Assembly (NCBI GenBank): GCA_964348115.1
Contig: CAYGBY010000012.1
Location: 1-35,785 of the forward strand
Source of the DNA: Azophilus sp964348115
GTDB taxonomy: Bacteria; Pseudomonadota; Gammaproteobacteria; Pseudomonadales; Azotimanducaceae
DNA: 35,785 nucleotides
Direction of reading: 5' to 3'
Part shown: positions 9,255-16,857 of the stretch, one piece after another
Layout of the letters: the number at the start of each line of letters is the position of its first letter
Position numbering within the stretch: position 1 is the stretch's first letter
Notes under the pieces: generated by a model
The model's input: only the letters and a program-made list of their open reading frames with translations
Databases searched by the model: none
What the model was told of the DNA's origin: nothing
Program-made: the position numbers and the translations under genes

Positions 9255-11633
9255 CTAGCGTAGCTGCGCACCCAGCACAGCCTGCAGTGTGGCTATCGCC
9301 TTGTCCATGTAGCCAGACGCTTCAGTGTCAGTCAGTGTCGCCGATGCGCTTTGCAAGGTCAAACCGAAGGCGACGCTTTTTCTGTCTGCGCCCAACGCCT
9401 CGCTTTGGTAGATGTCAAACAGGCAAAAGTTGGTCAGGATTGGGCCGAGGGCTTCGCGCACGGCATCCTGAATTTGCTGGGCGCTGACGGCCTGATCCAC
9501 AACCACAGCCAAGTCCCGGCGCACGCTTGGCGTATTCGGGATTCGCGTGAAGCGCCGCAGGGGATGGGTCAGCACCGCTTCCGCGGCGATTTCGAAAACC
9601 TGCACCCCGGCGTCCAGGCCTAGCTGTTGCTCGATTTTCGGATGCAGGCGGCCTAAGCGTCCAATGTGGCGTCCGTCCAGGCTTATGGCGGCCTGCTGGC
9701 CGGGATGCAGCACTGGGTTGTCGTCCGGGTGGAAGACAGGTGTTACGCCGGCCCAGGCGAAGAGATGCTCCAAGGCGCCTTTTAGATCGAAAAAGTCGGC
9801 GTTTTCTGGTTTTCCATGCCAGGATTCGGGGCTTTTCGCGCCCCACATCAGGCCGCCGAGCCGCAGTGCCTGCTGCAGTTCCGGGCCGGGCAGGAAGCAT
9901 AGGCCGAGTTCGAACAGCCATGCGCGCGTTTGTTGTCGGTTCTGGTTGAACAGCAAGGCGTCTAGCAGGCCGGGCAGCAGATTGGTGCGCATGACGGACT
10001 GCTCCGACGACATGGGGTTGGCCAGGGCCAGGGCCTCAACGCCTGGATGCAGCAGGCTTTGGCGGGCGGGTTCCACAAAGCTGTAGCTGATCACCTCCTG
10101 AAAGCCGATGGCGGCCAGTTGCGTCCTAAGCTGCCGTTCGCTGCTGCGCTGCAGGGGGCGCGACCGTAGGGTGAGGGGGGCGGACGGCAGGGTGTCGGGG
10201 ATCTGGTCGTAGCCGTGGATGCGGCAGACTTCCTCCACCAAGTCCGCCTCGATCTCGATGTCGAAGCGATGGGATGGCGCGATGAGCGTCCAGACCACGC
10301 CATCCGCGGTGCCGTCCTGGCGACTGGCTAGGGCGAAGCCGAGCCGCTGCAGCAGGGCGTCCACCTTTTGCGCGCCGATATCCACTCCAGATAGTTCCCG
10401 CAAGCGCCTTTGGCGCAGGGAAACCCGGCGCTCCTTGGGCAGTTGCTCCGGTGCTTGCGCCCTCTGCGCTGGCCCCGGGCGTCCACCGACGATGTCCAGC
10501 AGCAGTTCCGTGGCCCGTTCCATGGCCGCGCCCGGCAAGTTGTAGTCCACCCCACGTTCATAACGATGGGAGGCGTCCGTGTGCAGGCCGAAACGGCGGG
10601 CCGTGCTGGCGACGGTTTGCGGGTCGAAATAGGCGCACTCCAGGAATATGTCCTTGGTGTTGGGCTGTACGCCGCTGCGCTCCCCGCCCATGACGCCGGC
10701 GATGGCCACCGGCCCCGCTCGGTCGGCGATGACCAGCACGGCCGGGTCCAGCTCTAGCCGCCGCCCATCCAACAGGTTGAGCGCTTCGCCCGCCTTGGCC
10801 CAGCGCACATAGATGCCTTGGGCCAGGGTTGCTAGGTCGAAAGCGTGCATGGGCTGTCCGAGCTCCAGCATCACGTAGTTGGTGACGTCCACCACTGGGC
10901 CCAAGCTGCGCATCCCGGAGCGCCGCAGGCGCTCCTGCATCCAGAAGGGCGTTTGCGTCCGCCCATCCACATCCTTGATTACGCGCCCGAGATAGCGCGG
11001 GCAGCCTTGTGGAGCCTGCAGCGCCATCGGGAAGGCGGCGCTGGTCTGCGCTGGCACGGGCTGCGTCTCCTGCTGGCGCACGGGCATTGCGTTCAGCACG
11101 CCTAGTTCCCGCGCCAGGCCGCGCATGCCCAGGCAATCGCCGCGGTTGGGCGTGAGGTCCAGATCGATGCATACGTCGTTCAGATCCAGCGCCTGTGACA
11201 GGTCAGCCCCCAAGGGGTGGCGGTCGCCCAGGTCGAGGATGCGGTCAGCGTCCTCCCCCAGGCCCAGTTCGGCAGCGCTGCACAACATGCCGGATGAGCG
11301 CACGCCGCGAACTTCCGCCGCCTCTATGCGCAGGCCGTTGAGCAGCCTGGCGCCTGGGCGGGCCAGCGCGGACACCAGTCCGGGCCTTAAGTTGGGGGCG
11401 CCGCAGACCACTTGGCGGCTTGCGGCGCCGTCGCGCACTAGGCAGACGGACAGCCTTGCGTTGGGGTGGGGCGCAACGCTCTCCACCTTGGCGACAACCA
11501 AGCCGGCCAAGCGCGGCGCCACGGGCTGTGCGGACTCCACCTCCAGGCCGGCCATGGTGAGTTGCTGCAGCAGGGCTGCGCGGTCCAGGGGCGGATCCAC
11601 CCACTCCCGCAGCCAAGCTTCGCTGAACTTCAT
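9255..11633 (-). CDS. pheT: Phenylalanyl-tRNA synthetase beta subunit
   Basis: 792 residues, the normal bacterial length. The N-terminus (MKFSEAWLREWVDPPLDRAA) is typical. A tRNA-binding OB domain follows at ~40-148 (VVAKVESVAPHPNARLSVC, then SSGMLCSAAELGLGEDADRI), then the B3/B4 editing region, the B5 domain and a C-terminal ferredoxin-fold anticodon-binding domain (FTRIPNTPSVRRDLAVVVD). It pairs with PheS in an alpha2-beta2 enzyme charging tRNA-Phe and hydrolysing Tyr-tRNA-Phe. It lies 142 bases after pheS; that gap holds nothing I recognise. Confidence 0.97.
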   Translation of the reverse strand: MKFSEAWLREWVDPPLDRAALLQQLTMAGLEVESAQPVAPRLAGLVVAKVESVAPHPNARLSVCLVRDGAASRQVVCGAPNLRPGLVSALARPGARLLNGLRIEAAEVRGVRSSGMLCSAAELGLGEDADRILDLGDRHPLGADLSQALDLNDVCIDLDLTPNRGDCLGMRGLARELGVLNAMPVRQQETQPVPAQTSAAFPMALQAPQGCPRYLGRVIKDVDGRTQTPFWMQERLRRSGMRSLGPVVDVTNYVMLELGQPMHAFDLATLAQGIYVRWAKAGEALNLLDGRRLELDPAVLVIADRAGPVAIAGVMGGERSGVQPNTKDIFLECAYFDPQTVASTARRFGLHTDASHRYERGVDYNLPGAAMERATELLLDIVGGRPGPAQRAQAPEQLPKERRVSLRQRRLRELSGVDIGAQKVDALLQRLGFALASRQDGTADGVVWTLIAPSHRFDIEIEADLVEEVCRIHGYDQIPDTLPSAPLTLRSRPLQRSSERQLRTQLAAIGFQEVISYSFVEPARQSLLHPGVEALALANPMSSEQSVMRTNLLPGLLDALLFNQNRQQTRAWLFELGLCFLPGPELQQALRLGGLMWGAKSPESWHGKPENADFFDLKGALEHLFAWAGVTPVFHPDDNPVLHPGQQAAISLDGRHIGRLGRLHPKIEQQLGLDAGVQVFEIAAEAVLTHPLRRFTRIPNTPSVRRDLAVVVDQAVSAQQIQDAVREALGPILTNFCLFDIYQSEALGADRKSVAFGLTLQSASATLTDTEASGYMDKAIATLQAVLGAQLR

Positions 11634-11775
11634 GACTGGTGCGCCGGCCCGCCAGCAGGCGCCGCCAGCCGCCTTGTTGCGCCCGGTGCGCAGGACAGCC
11701 GCGGGGCGCCCTGACGCCCAGCCGGGGGGCGCAGGCCCGATGTTGCCAAAGCGGGAATGTGCGTACAGCGGCGCA

Positions 11776-12822
11776 TTAGTTGAACTGCTGCAGAAAGCGC
11801 AGGTCGTTCTCGAAGAACAGGCGGATGTCGTTGATTTCGTGCAGCAGCATGGCCAGCCGGTCCCCGCCCATGCCGAAGGCGAAGCCGGACCAGACCTCCG
11901 GGTCTATGCCGGACATGCGCAGGGCGTTTGGATGCACTAGGCCGCAGCCGAGAATCTCCAGCCAACCGGTTTGGCTGCATACTCGGCAGCCGGCGCCGAG
12001 GCAGTGCACGCACTGCACATCCACTTCTGCGGAAGGTTCGGTAAAGGGGAAGAATGAGGGGCGGAAGCGCAGGGCAAGTTCCCGATCAAAGAAACGGCGC
12101 ACGAAGTCGGTGATGGTGCCCTTCAGGTGCGCGAAGCTGATGCCCCGATCCACCACCAGCCCTTCGATTTGGTGGAACATCGGGGTGTGCGTCAAGTCGC
12201 TGTCCCGGCGATAAACCCGGCCGGGGCAGATGACGCGGATGGGGGGCGCTTGGTTCTCCATCACGTGCACCTGAGCCGGGGATGTGTGGGTGCGCAACAG
12301 GGTTCCATCGCGGAAGTAGAAGGTGTCGTGCATGGCGCGGGCTGGATGATGGGCCGGAATGTTCAACGCCTCGAAGTTGTAGTAGTCGTCCTCCACCTCA
12401 AGGCCGGCGAACACCTGGTAGCCAGCCCCGGTGAAGATGTCCTGCACCCGCATCAAGGCTTGGGTGACGGGGTGCAGGCCGCCGCTGGCGGGGCGGCGGC
12501 CGGGCAGGGTGACGTCACAGGCGTCCCTGGCCATCGCGGCGGCGAGCTGCGCGTCGGCCAGTGCCGTTTTGCGTTCCGCAATCTGGCTGGCGAGGAGTTC
12601 CTTGGCTGCATTGATGGCGGCGCCGGCGGCGGGACGCTGCCCTGCCGGCATGGCGCCCAAGCCCTTCAGCAGCCCGGTGAGAGCGCCCTTGCGCCCGAGG
12701 TAGCGCACTTGCACTTCGTACAAGGCCTGAGTGTCTTGGGCCGCGCTGATTTCAGCGCCGGCCTGCTGCAGGACCGCATCGACCTGAACTTGTGCTGCTA
12801 TGCTGGACTGGCCGCCACCCAT
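11776..12822 (-). CDS. pheS: Phenylalanyl-tRNA synthetase alpha subunit
   Basis: 348 residues from ATG at 12822; the frame is open further upstream, but those residues do not resemble PheS. The N-terminal coiled-coil arm includes LYEVQVRYLGRKGALTGLLK. The class II core includes THTPMFHQIEGLVVDRG (motif 2 region), LEILGCGLVHPNALR and motif 3 at GFAFGMGGDRLAMLLHEIND. Motif 3 has GGDR where most PheS proteins have a Glu before the Arg, a conservative change. It forms phenylalanyl-AMP and charges tRNA-Phe together with PheT. In enterobacteria pheST is attenuated by a Phe leader peptide; I see no such leader in the 107 bases before it. Confidence 0.96.
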   Translation of the reverse strand: MGGGQSSIAAQVQVDAVLQQAGAEISAAQDTQALYEVQVRYLGRKGALTGLLKGLGAMPAGQRPAAGAAINAAKELLASQIAERKTALADAQLAAAMARDACDVTLPGRRPASGGLHPVTQALMRVQDIFTGAGYQVFAGLEVEDDYYNFEALNIPAHHPARAMHDTFYFRDGTLLRTHTSPAQVHVMENQAPPIRVICPGRVYRRDSDLTHTPMFHQIEGLVVDRGISFAHLKGTITDFVRRFFDRELALRFRPSFFPFTEPSAEVDVQCVHCLGAGCRVCSQTGWLEILGCGLVHPNALRMSGIDPEVWSGFAFGMGGDRLAMLLHEINDIRLFFENDLRFLQQFN

Positions 12823-12910
12823 GTCTGGTTGCCCGTTGCCGCTGCTTGGGGGATGGAGTTGCCGCCGAACCGGGAGGTGTGCAGCCGCCCGCCAATGGAC
12901 CGTTGGGCAG

Positions 12911-12930
12911 GCAGGCGCAATTGCGCCTGC
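12911..12930 (-). promoter_or_regulatory. Perfect 20-bp hairpin between rplT and pheS
   Basis: GCAGGCGCAA followed directly by TTGCGCCTGC is a perfect palindrome. It begins at the last base of the rplT stop codon on the minus strand. No run of T follows in the direction of transcription, so it is not a classical rho-independent terminator. It could act as an RNA processing or stability site separating the ribosomal-protein genes from pheST. Confidence 0.4.
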
Positions 12931-13289
12931 TAGGCGGCCAGGGCCGCCTTGGCCCTTTGCGCCAGGGCGCTGAACGCCTCCTGCTGATGTACGGCGAGAT
13001 CTGCAAGGATACGGCGGTCGAGTTCGATCTCCGCACGCTTCAGCCCAGCGATGAAGCGGCTGTAGGAAAGGCCGTGCTGCCGGGCGGCTGCGTTGATGCG
13101 CAGAATCCACAGGGAGCGGAACTGGCGCTTGCGTTGGCGACGGTCCCGGTAGGCGTATTGGCCGGCGCGGATAACCGCTTGCTTGGCCGCCTTGAATGTG
13201 CGGCTGCGGGCGCCGTAGTAGCCCTTCGCCTGCTTTAGCACTTTCTTTCGGCGGGCCCGGGAGGCCACGCTTCGCTTTGCTCTTGGCAT
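12930..13289 (-). CDS. rplT: 50S ribosomal protein L20
   Basis: 119 residues, the normal length. The sequence is characteristic: RSVASRARRKKVLKQAKGYY, then GARSRTFKAAKQAVIRAGQY, then AYRDRRQRKRQFRSLWILRI, then NAAARQHGLSYSRFIAGLK. L20 binds 23S rRNA early in 50S assembly, and in E. coli it also represses its own operon by binding the rpmI leader. It sits 104 bases after rpmI in the conserved infC-rpmI-rplT order. Confidence 0.98.
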   Translation of the reverse strand: MPRAKRSVASRARRKKVLKQAKGYYGARSRTFKAAKQAVIRAGQYAYRDRRQRKRQFRSLWILRINAAARQHGLSYSRFIAGLKRAEIELDRRILADLAVHQQEAFSALAQRAKAALAA

Positions 13290-13394
13290 CTGGATGCTTC
13301 TCCTTGTGCTGTCCTTGCTGCTGCCTTTGCCGCTAAGCCGTTCTTGCCGCTGTGGCGAAAGTTTTTGGCGGCGGCGCGGGGCCGCAGGGGCGGG

Positions 13395-13595
13395 TCAACG
13401 CGCCTTCTTTGGCGTCAGGCGCTTCACGCCGGCCACATCCGCCCCGGCCACTTGGCCTAGTCCGCGCAGCTGCCGCTTGCGCTTGGGCGCCTTCTTGGTC
13501 AGGATGTGGTTCCTGTTGGCGCGGCGATGCTTAAAGCCGCCTGCCGTGCGGCGAAAGCGTTTCGCGGCGCCGCGGTTGGTTTTCATTTTGGGCAT
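13395..13595 (-). CDS. rpmI: 50S ribosomal protein L35
   Basis: 66 residues, very basic, with the typical N-terminus MPKMKTNRGAAKRFRRTAGG, then FKHRRANRNHILTKK and the ending VAGVKRLTPKKAR. L35 is a structural protein of the large ribosomal subunit. It starts 15 bases after the infC stop on the same message. Confidence 0.97.
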   Translation of the reverse strand: MPKMKTNRGAAKRFRRTAGGFKHRRANRNHILTKKAPKRKRQLRGLGQVAGADVAGVKRLTPKKAR

Positions 13596-13610
13596 GGTCG
13601 CCTGCTCCCG

Positions 13611-14147
13611 TCAGTGCTTGCGTTTCTTGGGCGCCAGCACCATTATCAGCTGGCGCCCGTCGAATTTTGGCTCCGTCTCCATGTTGCTGTGCTCCGCTAA
13701 GTCCTCCTTTATGCGCGTCATCAGTTGCATGCCGATCTCCGGGTGGGTCGTTTCGCGCCCCCGATAGCGCAGCGAAATTTTCGTCTTGTCGCCATCGGTT
13801 AGAAACCGGACGAGGTTGCGCAGTTTGACTTGGTAGTCTCTCTCCTCGGTGCCCGGACGGAACTTCACCTCCTTGACGTGAATTTGCTTCTGCTTTTTGC
13901 GCTGGGCCGCTCTGGCTTTTTTCTCCTCGAAAAGGTGCTTGCCGTAGTCCATCAACTTTACGACTGGCGGGATGGCGTCCGGCGCCATCAGCACCAAGTC
14001 CATCCCCGATCGGCTGGCCTCGCCCAACGCCCGATCCCTTGAAACAATGCCCACTTGGGTGCCGTCCGCGGCGATCAACCTTAGGCTGCGGGCGGTTATC
14101 TCCTCGTTCAGAAGGGTGCGCTCGGCCCGCTTGCCGCCTTTTTTAAT
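13611..14147 (-). CDS. infC: Translation initiation factor IF-3, AUU start codon
   Basis: 178 residues when begun at the ATT at 14147 (IKKGGKRAERTLLNEEITAR, then SLRLIAADGTQVGIVSRDRA). This matches the E. coli IF-3 N-terminus (MKGGKRVQ) in position, and GGAG lies 7 bases before the ATT. An ATG-only reading would begin inside the N-terminal domain and lose conserved residues. The C-terminal domain includes VKEVKFRPGTEERDYQVKLR and the ending MVLAPKKRKH. IF-3 keeps the 30S subunit free and checks the start codon. The rare AUU start is the known device by which IF-3 limits its own synthesis. Confidence 0.96.
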   Translation of the reverse strand: MKKGGKRAERTLLNEEITARSLRLIAADGTQVGIVSRDRALGEASRSGMDLVLMAPDAIPPVVKLMDYGKHLFEEKKARAAQRKKQKQIHVKEVKFRPGTEERDYQVKLRNLVRFLTDGDKTKISLRYRGRETTHPEIGMQLMTRIKEDLAEHSNMETEPKFDGRQLIMVLAPKKRKH

Positions 14148-14160
14148 TGGTGCTCTCCAT
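14143..14160 (-). CDS. Five-codon upstream reading frame overlapping the infC start
   Basis: ATG at 14160 begins a frame reading MESTN and a TAA stop at 14145-14143. AGGA lies four bases before the ATG. The TAA overlaps the infC ATT start (14147-14145), so ribosomes ending here would be placed exactly on the infC start in another frame. The infC GGAG site lies inside this mini-ORF. Whether it is translated is unknown; this is a reading of the sequence only. Confidence 0.3.
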   Translation of the reverse strand: MESTN

Positions 14161-14308
14161 ATGTTCCTAAGTTGCTCTCCTGACCTGATTTGCCGCCGCT
14201 GCAGTCGCCCTTGCCGCCCGCAGCCTGACTACGCGGCGGCGAACTTGCCGTTGCACCCCTAGCTGTTGTGCACATAGCCTGTTGGCGCAGCCCGTCGGGC
14301 GGAGCGCG

Positions 14309-14317
14309 ATCATACCA
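14309..14317 (-). promoter_or_regulatory. infC: Candidate extended -10 promoter for the infC operon
   Basis: On the minus strand TGGTATGAT is an extended -10 element (TG, one base, TATGAT), about 160 bases before the infC ATT start. No strong -35 is needed with such an element, and none is obvious. The 14148-14455 stretch between infC and the divergent DUF3604 gene otherwise holds no gene that I can recognise beyond the five-codon frame at 14143-14160; thrS, often found upstream of infC, is not there. Confidence 0.35.
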
Positions 14318-14455
14318 GTCAAAAAGCCTTGTTGCAGGCCATTTGGCGTTTTTTTCCCCGCCAGGCTGCATAGCGCCAGCACACTGATGGCATTGGCCGG
14401 AACGGCGCGTTGGGGCGTGTTAGCATGGCGGCTCATGCGAGTGCGGGAGAGCGCC

Positions 14456-16537
14456 ATGGGTCACATTCAAATTTGCGCGGTTGTCGGGGTTTGCGCGGTC
14501 CTTGTTGCCGGTTGCGGGGCGGAAACGCCGCCCGATGCGCCGGAACCCCCCGCCGCCCCAAGCGAGGCCGCCACGCACCCACAACGCTTGGTGCAGTACA
14601 CGGAGGAGCGGGCGCCCTGCGCCAACTACACGCCCTTGCGCCAGCCGTTGTTTGGCGATGTGCATGTGCATACCAGCTATTCCTTTGACGCCTCCTCCAA
14701 CGCCATTGGCGCCACCCCGGAGGATGCCCACCGCTTCGCCCTGGGGGAGCCCATACCATTCTGGCCCTTGGATGAGGCGGGCGCGCCCATTGGCGAGTTC
14801 GCCATCGACCGCCCCCTGGACTTTCTGGCGGTCACCGACCATGGGGAGTTTCTGGGCGAGCGGGCGCTGTGTCGAACGCCCGGTTCTCCCGCCTATGACA
14901 GCCCCTTCTGTCAAGCGTTTCGGGTGGATTTGCGCCAAGGCATGATGCTGCTGGGGCAGACCATCACCAGCGAAACGCCGGTGCGGCCGGAGGCGCTGTG
15001 CGGCGCGGACGGCGCACTGTGCCGGGAAGCGGCCAGCCCCCCGTGGCGGCGCATCATCGAGGCGGCGGAAGCGGCTTATGATCGCAGCGAACAGTGCACA
15101 TTCACCAGCTTCGTCGCCTATGAGTACACGGGTACGCCAGGCACCTCCAACTACCACCGCAACGTCATCTTCCGCAACGCCAAGGTGCCGGAACTGCCGG
15201 TGTCCTATATCGATGCGCCCAGAGACAGCGCCCTGTGGCGGCAGTTGGACGCCGGTTGTCGACTGCAGGAAGGTTGCGACTACCTGACCATCCCCCACAA
15301 CACCAACTTGGCCAACGGGCGCATGGCGCCCTACATGGGGCTGGAGCCGACTCTCGCCAACCGCCAAGCCTACGCCGAGACCCGCCTTGCGCGGGAACCC
15401 ATCGTGGAGATCTTCCAGCATAAGGGCAATTCGGAGTGCATCAACGGCCTGTCCGCCATCTTGGGGGCGCCCGATGAACTATGCGGCATCGAAGCGGTGC
15501 GCGAGCTGGGGCGAATGGAGAGCTACCCCATCCCAGACCCAGAGCTGCAGGGCGACATCCTTGTCCAGCAGATCGCGGAAATGGAAACCCTGGAATGCGC
15601 CGATGGCGAAGTGGGCGAGCAGGGCATGTTGGGCGCGGGCTGCGTCGACGAAACGGACTTCGTGCGCTCCAGCCTGCTGGTGGGCCTGCGCGAAGAGCGC
15701 GAAATTGGCGCCAACCCCATCAAGCTGGGCATCATTGCCGCCACTGACACCCACGCGGCCACGCCTGGAGCGGTGGATGAGGCGGACTATCGCGGCGCCG
15801 TCACCGGCGAAGCCACCCCCTTGGAGCGCCTGCAGCCAGGCATCCTGACCTCCGGGCCTGTCGGCAATCCGGGTGGCTTGGCGGGCGTGTGGGCCATGGA
15901 GAACTCGCGCGACGCCATCTTTGACGCCATGCAGCGGCGCGAGGTGTTTGGCACCTCGGGGCCGCGCATAACCCCGCGCTTTTTCGCCGGCTGGGACTAT
16001 GGCGAGGATCTGTGCGGGAATGACGCCCTGGCGCAACAGGGCTATGACGGCGGGGTGCCCATGGGCGGCGACCTGCCCGCCGCGCCGGCCCCTGGGGCCA
16101 AGCCGGCCTTTATCGCCTTTGCCGCCCGCGATGCCGCGCAGGAGGCCGTCGGCCTTGCGCAGCTGCAGCTCATCAAGGGCTGGGTGGACGGCGAGGGGCG
16201 GATGCGCAACGAAGTGCGCGGCATCGCCGCCGCTGAGGACGCCCAGCAGGGCGCGGATTCCCTATGCACAGTGGTGCGGGATGAGACCTTCGACCCGGCA
16301 GAGCCAGCCTACTACTATTTGCGCGTGGTGCAGATTCCCACGCTGCGCTGGAGCGCTCATGACTGCCGCCGCATTGCCGAGGCCGAGCGCCCCGCCAGCT
16401 GCAGCGACGGAACGTTGCCGGAGGAGACCGTCGAGATGGCTTGGACCTCGCCCATTTGGTTCCGTCCGCAGACGGATGCAGCCGCCGGGACCTCCAACGG
16501 TGCGCAAGACATGGCTAGTGTGCGGTCCCGCAAGTAA
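14456..16537 (+). CDS. DUF3604 lipoprotein (PHP-like metal-dependent domain)
   Basis: 693 residues from ATG at 14456, preceded by GGGAG. The N-terminus is a lipoprotein signal (GHIQICAVVGVCAVLVAGC) with lipobox VAGC, so it is probably anchored in the outer membrane or periplasm. Residues after ~70 form a DUF3604 domain with metal-site patterns FGDVHVHTSYSFDA, DFLAVTDHGEFLGE, IPHNTN and AATDTHAATPG, resembling the PHP fold. The biochemical activity of DUF3604 proteins is not well established; hydrolysis of a phosphoester is plausible. The last residues (ASVRSRK) and the stop are read from the family B MITE at 16515, so the original C-terminus has been replaced. Confidence 0.85.
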   Translation: MGHIQICAVVGVCAVLVAGCGAETPPDAPEPPAAPSEAATHPQRLVQYTEERAPCANYTPLRQPLFGDVHVHTSYSFDASSNAIGATPEDAHRFALGEPIPFWPLDEAGAPIGEFAIDRPLDFLAVTDHGEFLGERALCRTPGSPAYDSPFCQAFRVDLRQGMMLLGQTITSETPVRPEALCGADGALCREAASPPWRRIIEAAEAAYDRSEQCTFTSFVAYEYTGTPGTSNYHRNVIFRNAKVPELPVSYIDAPRDSALWRQLDAGCRLQEGCDYLTIPHNTNLANGRMAPYMGLEPTLANRQAYAETRLAREPIVEIFQHKGNSECINGLSAILGAPDELCGIEAVRELGRMESYPIPDPELQGDILVQQIAEMETLECADGEVGEQGMLGAGCVDETDFVRSSLLVGLREEREIGANPIKLGIIAATDTHAATPGAVDEADYRGAVTGEATPLERLQPGILTSGPVGNPGGLAGVWAMENSRDAIFDAMQRREVFGTSGPRITPRFFAGWDYGEDLCGNDALAQQGYDGGVPMGGDLPAAPAPGAKPAFIAFAARDAAQEAVGLAQLQLIKGWVDGEGRMRNEVRGIAAAEDAQQGADSLCTVVRDETFDPAEPAYYYLRVVQIPTLRWSAHDCRRIAEAERPASCSDGTLPEETVEMAWTSPIWFRPQTDAAAGTSNGAQDMASVRSRK

Positions 16538-16645
16538 GCGTGATTATTCGTGGCCCTTTTGGCCCCCGTCCGCGTTGCTCCTCCTTGCGTGGGGCCCGCC
16601 ACAGGGCGTCGTCGCGCCTTGCCCGGAGAAAAAACGGCTCCCGGC
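16515..16645. mobile_element. MITE family B, copy 2 (right end missing)
   Basis: CTAGTGTGCGGTCCCGCAAG and the following ~110 bases closely match copy 1 (5257-5421) through the segment reading GGGCGTCGTCGCGCCTTGCC. Similarity fades after the AAAAAACGGC segment, and the right inverted repeat is absent. The left end lies inside the DUF3604 gene and provides its last codons and TAA stop. The stretch from here to the tRNA at 16756 otherwise holds no gene. Confidence 0.75.
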
Positions 16646-16755
16646 AAGGCCAACCCAGATAGTGTTAACAGGCCCTAGTTCCGGGGACTGAGGCGAATGG
16701 GATATCATGGGGCTGGGCTTGCTTGAACCACACCTTCGCCCAGCATGGAAGCGGC

Positions 16756-16832
<77 letters not shown>

Positions 16833-16857
16833 AGCCTGCATGTACAATGGCCATCCC

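Noticed and set aside
12911..12930. Rho-independent terminator after rplT
   Set aside because: The 20-base palindrome is perfect, but no T run follows it, so it is listed only as a hairpin.
12823..13110. 96-residue N-terminal extension of PheS
   Set aside because: It overlaps rplT in another frame and does not resemble PheS; ATG at 12822 gives the normal length.
16357..16653. 98-residue minus-strand frame sharing residues with the region upstream of the ECF sigma gene
   Set aside because: The similarity is due to the two copies of the family B MITE, not to a protein family.
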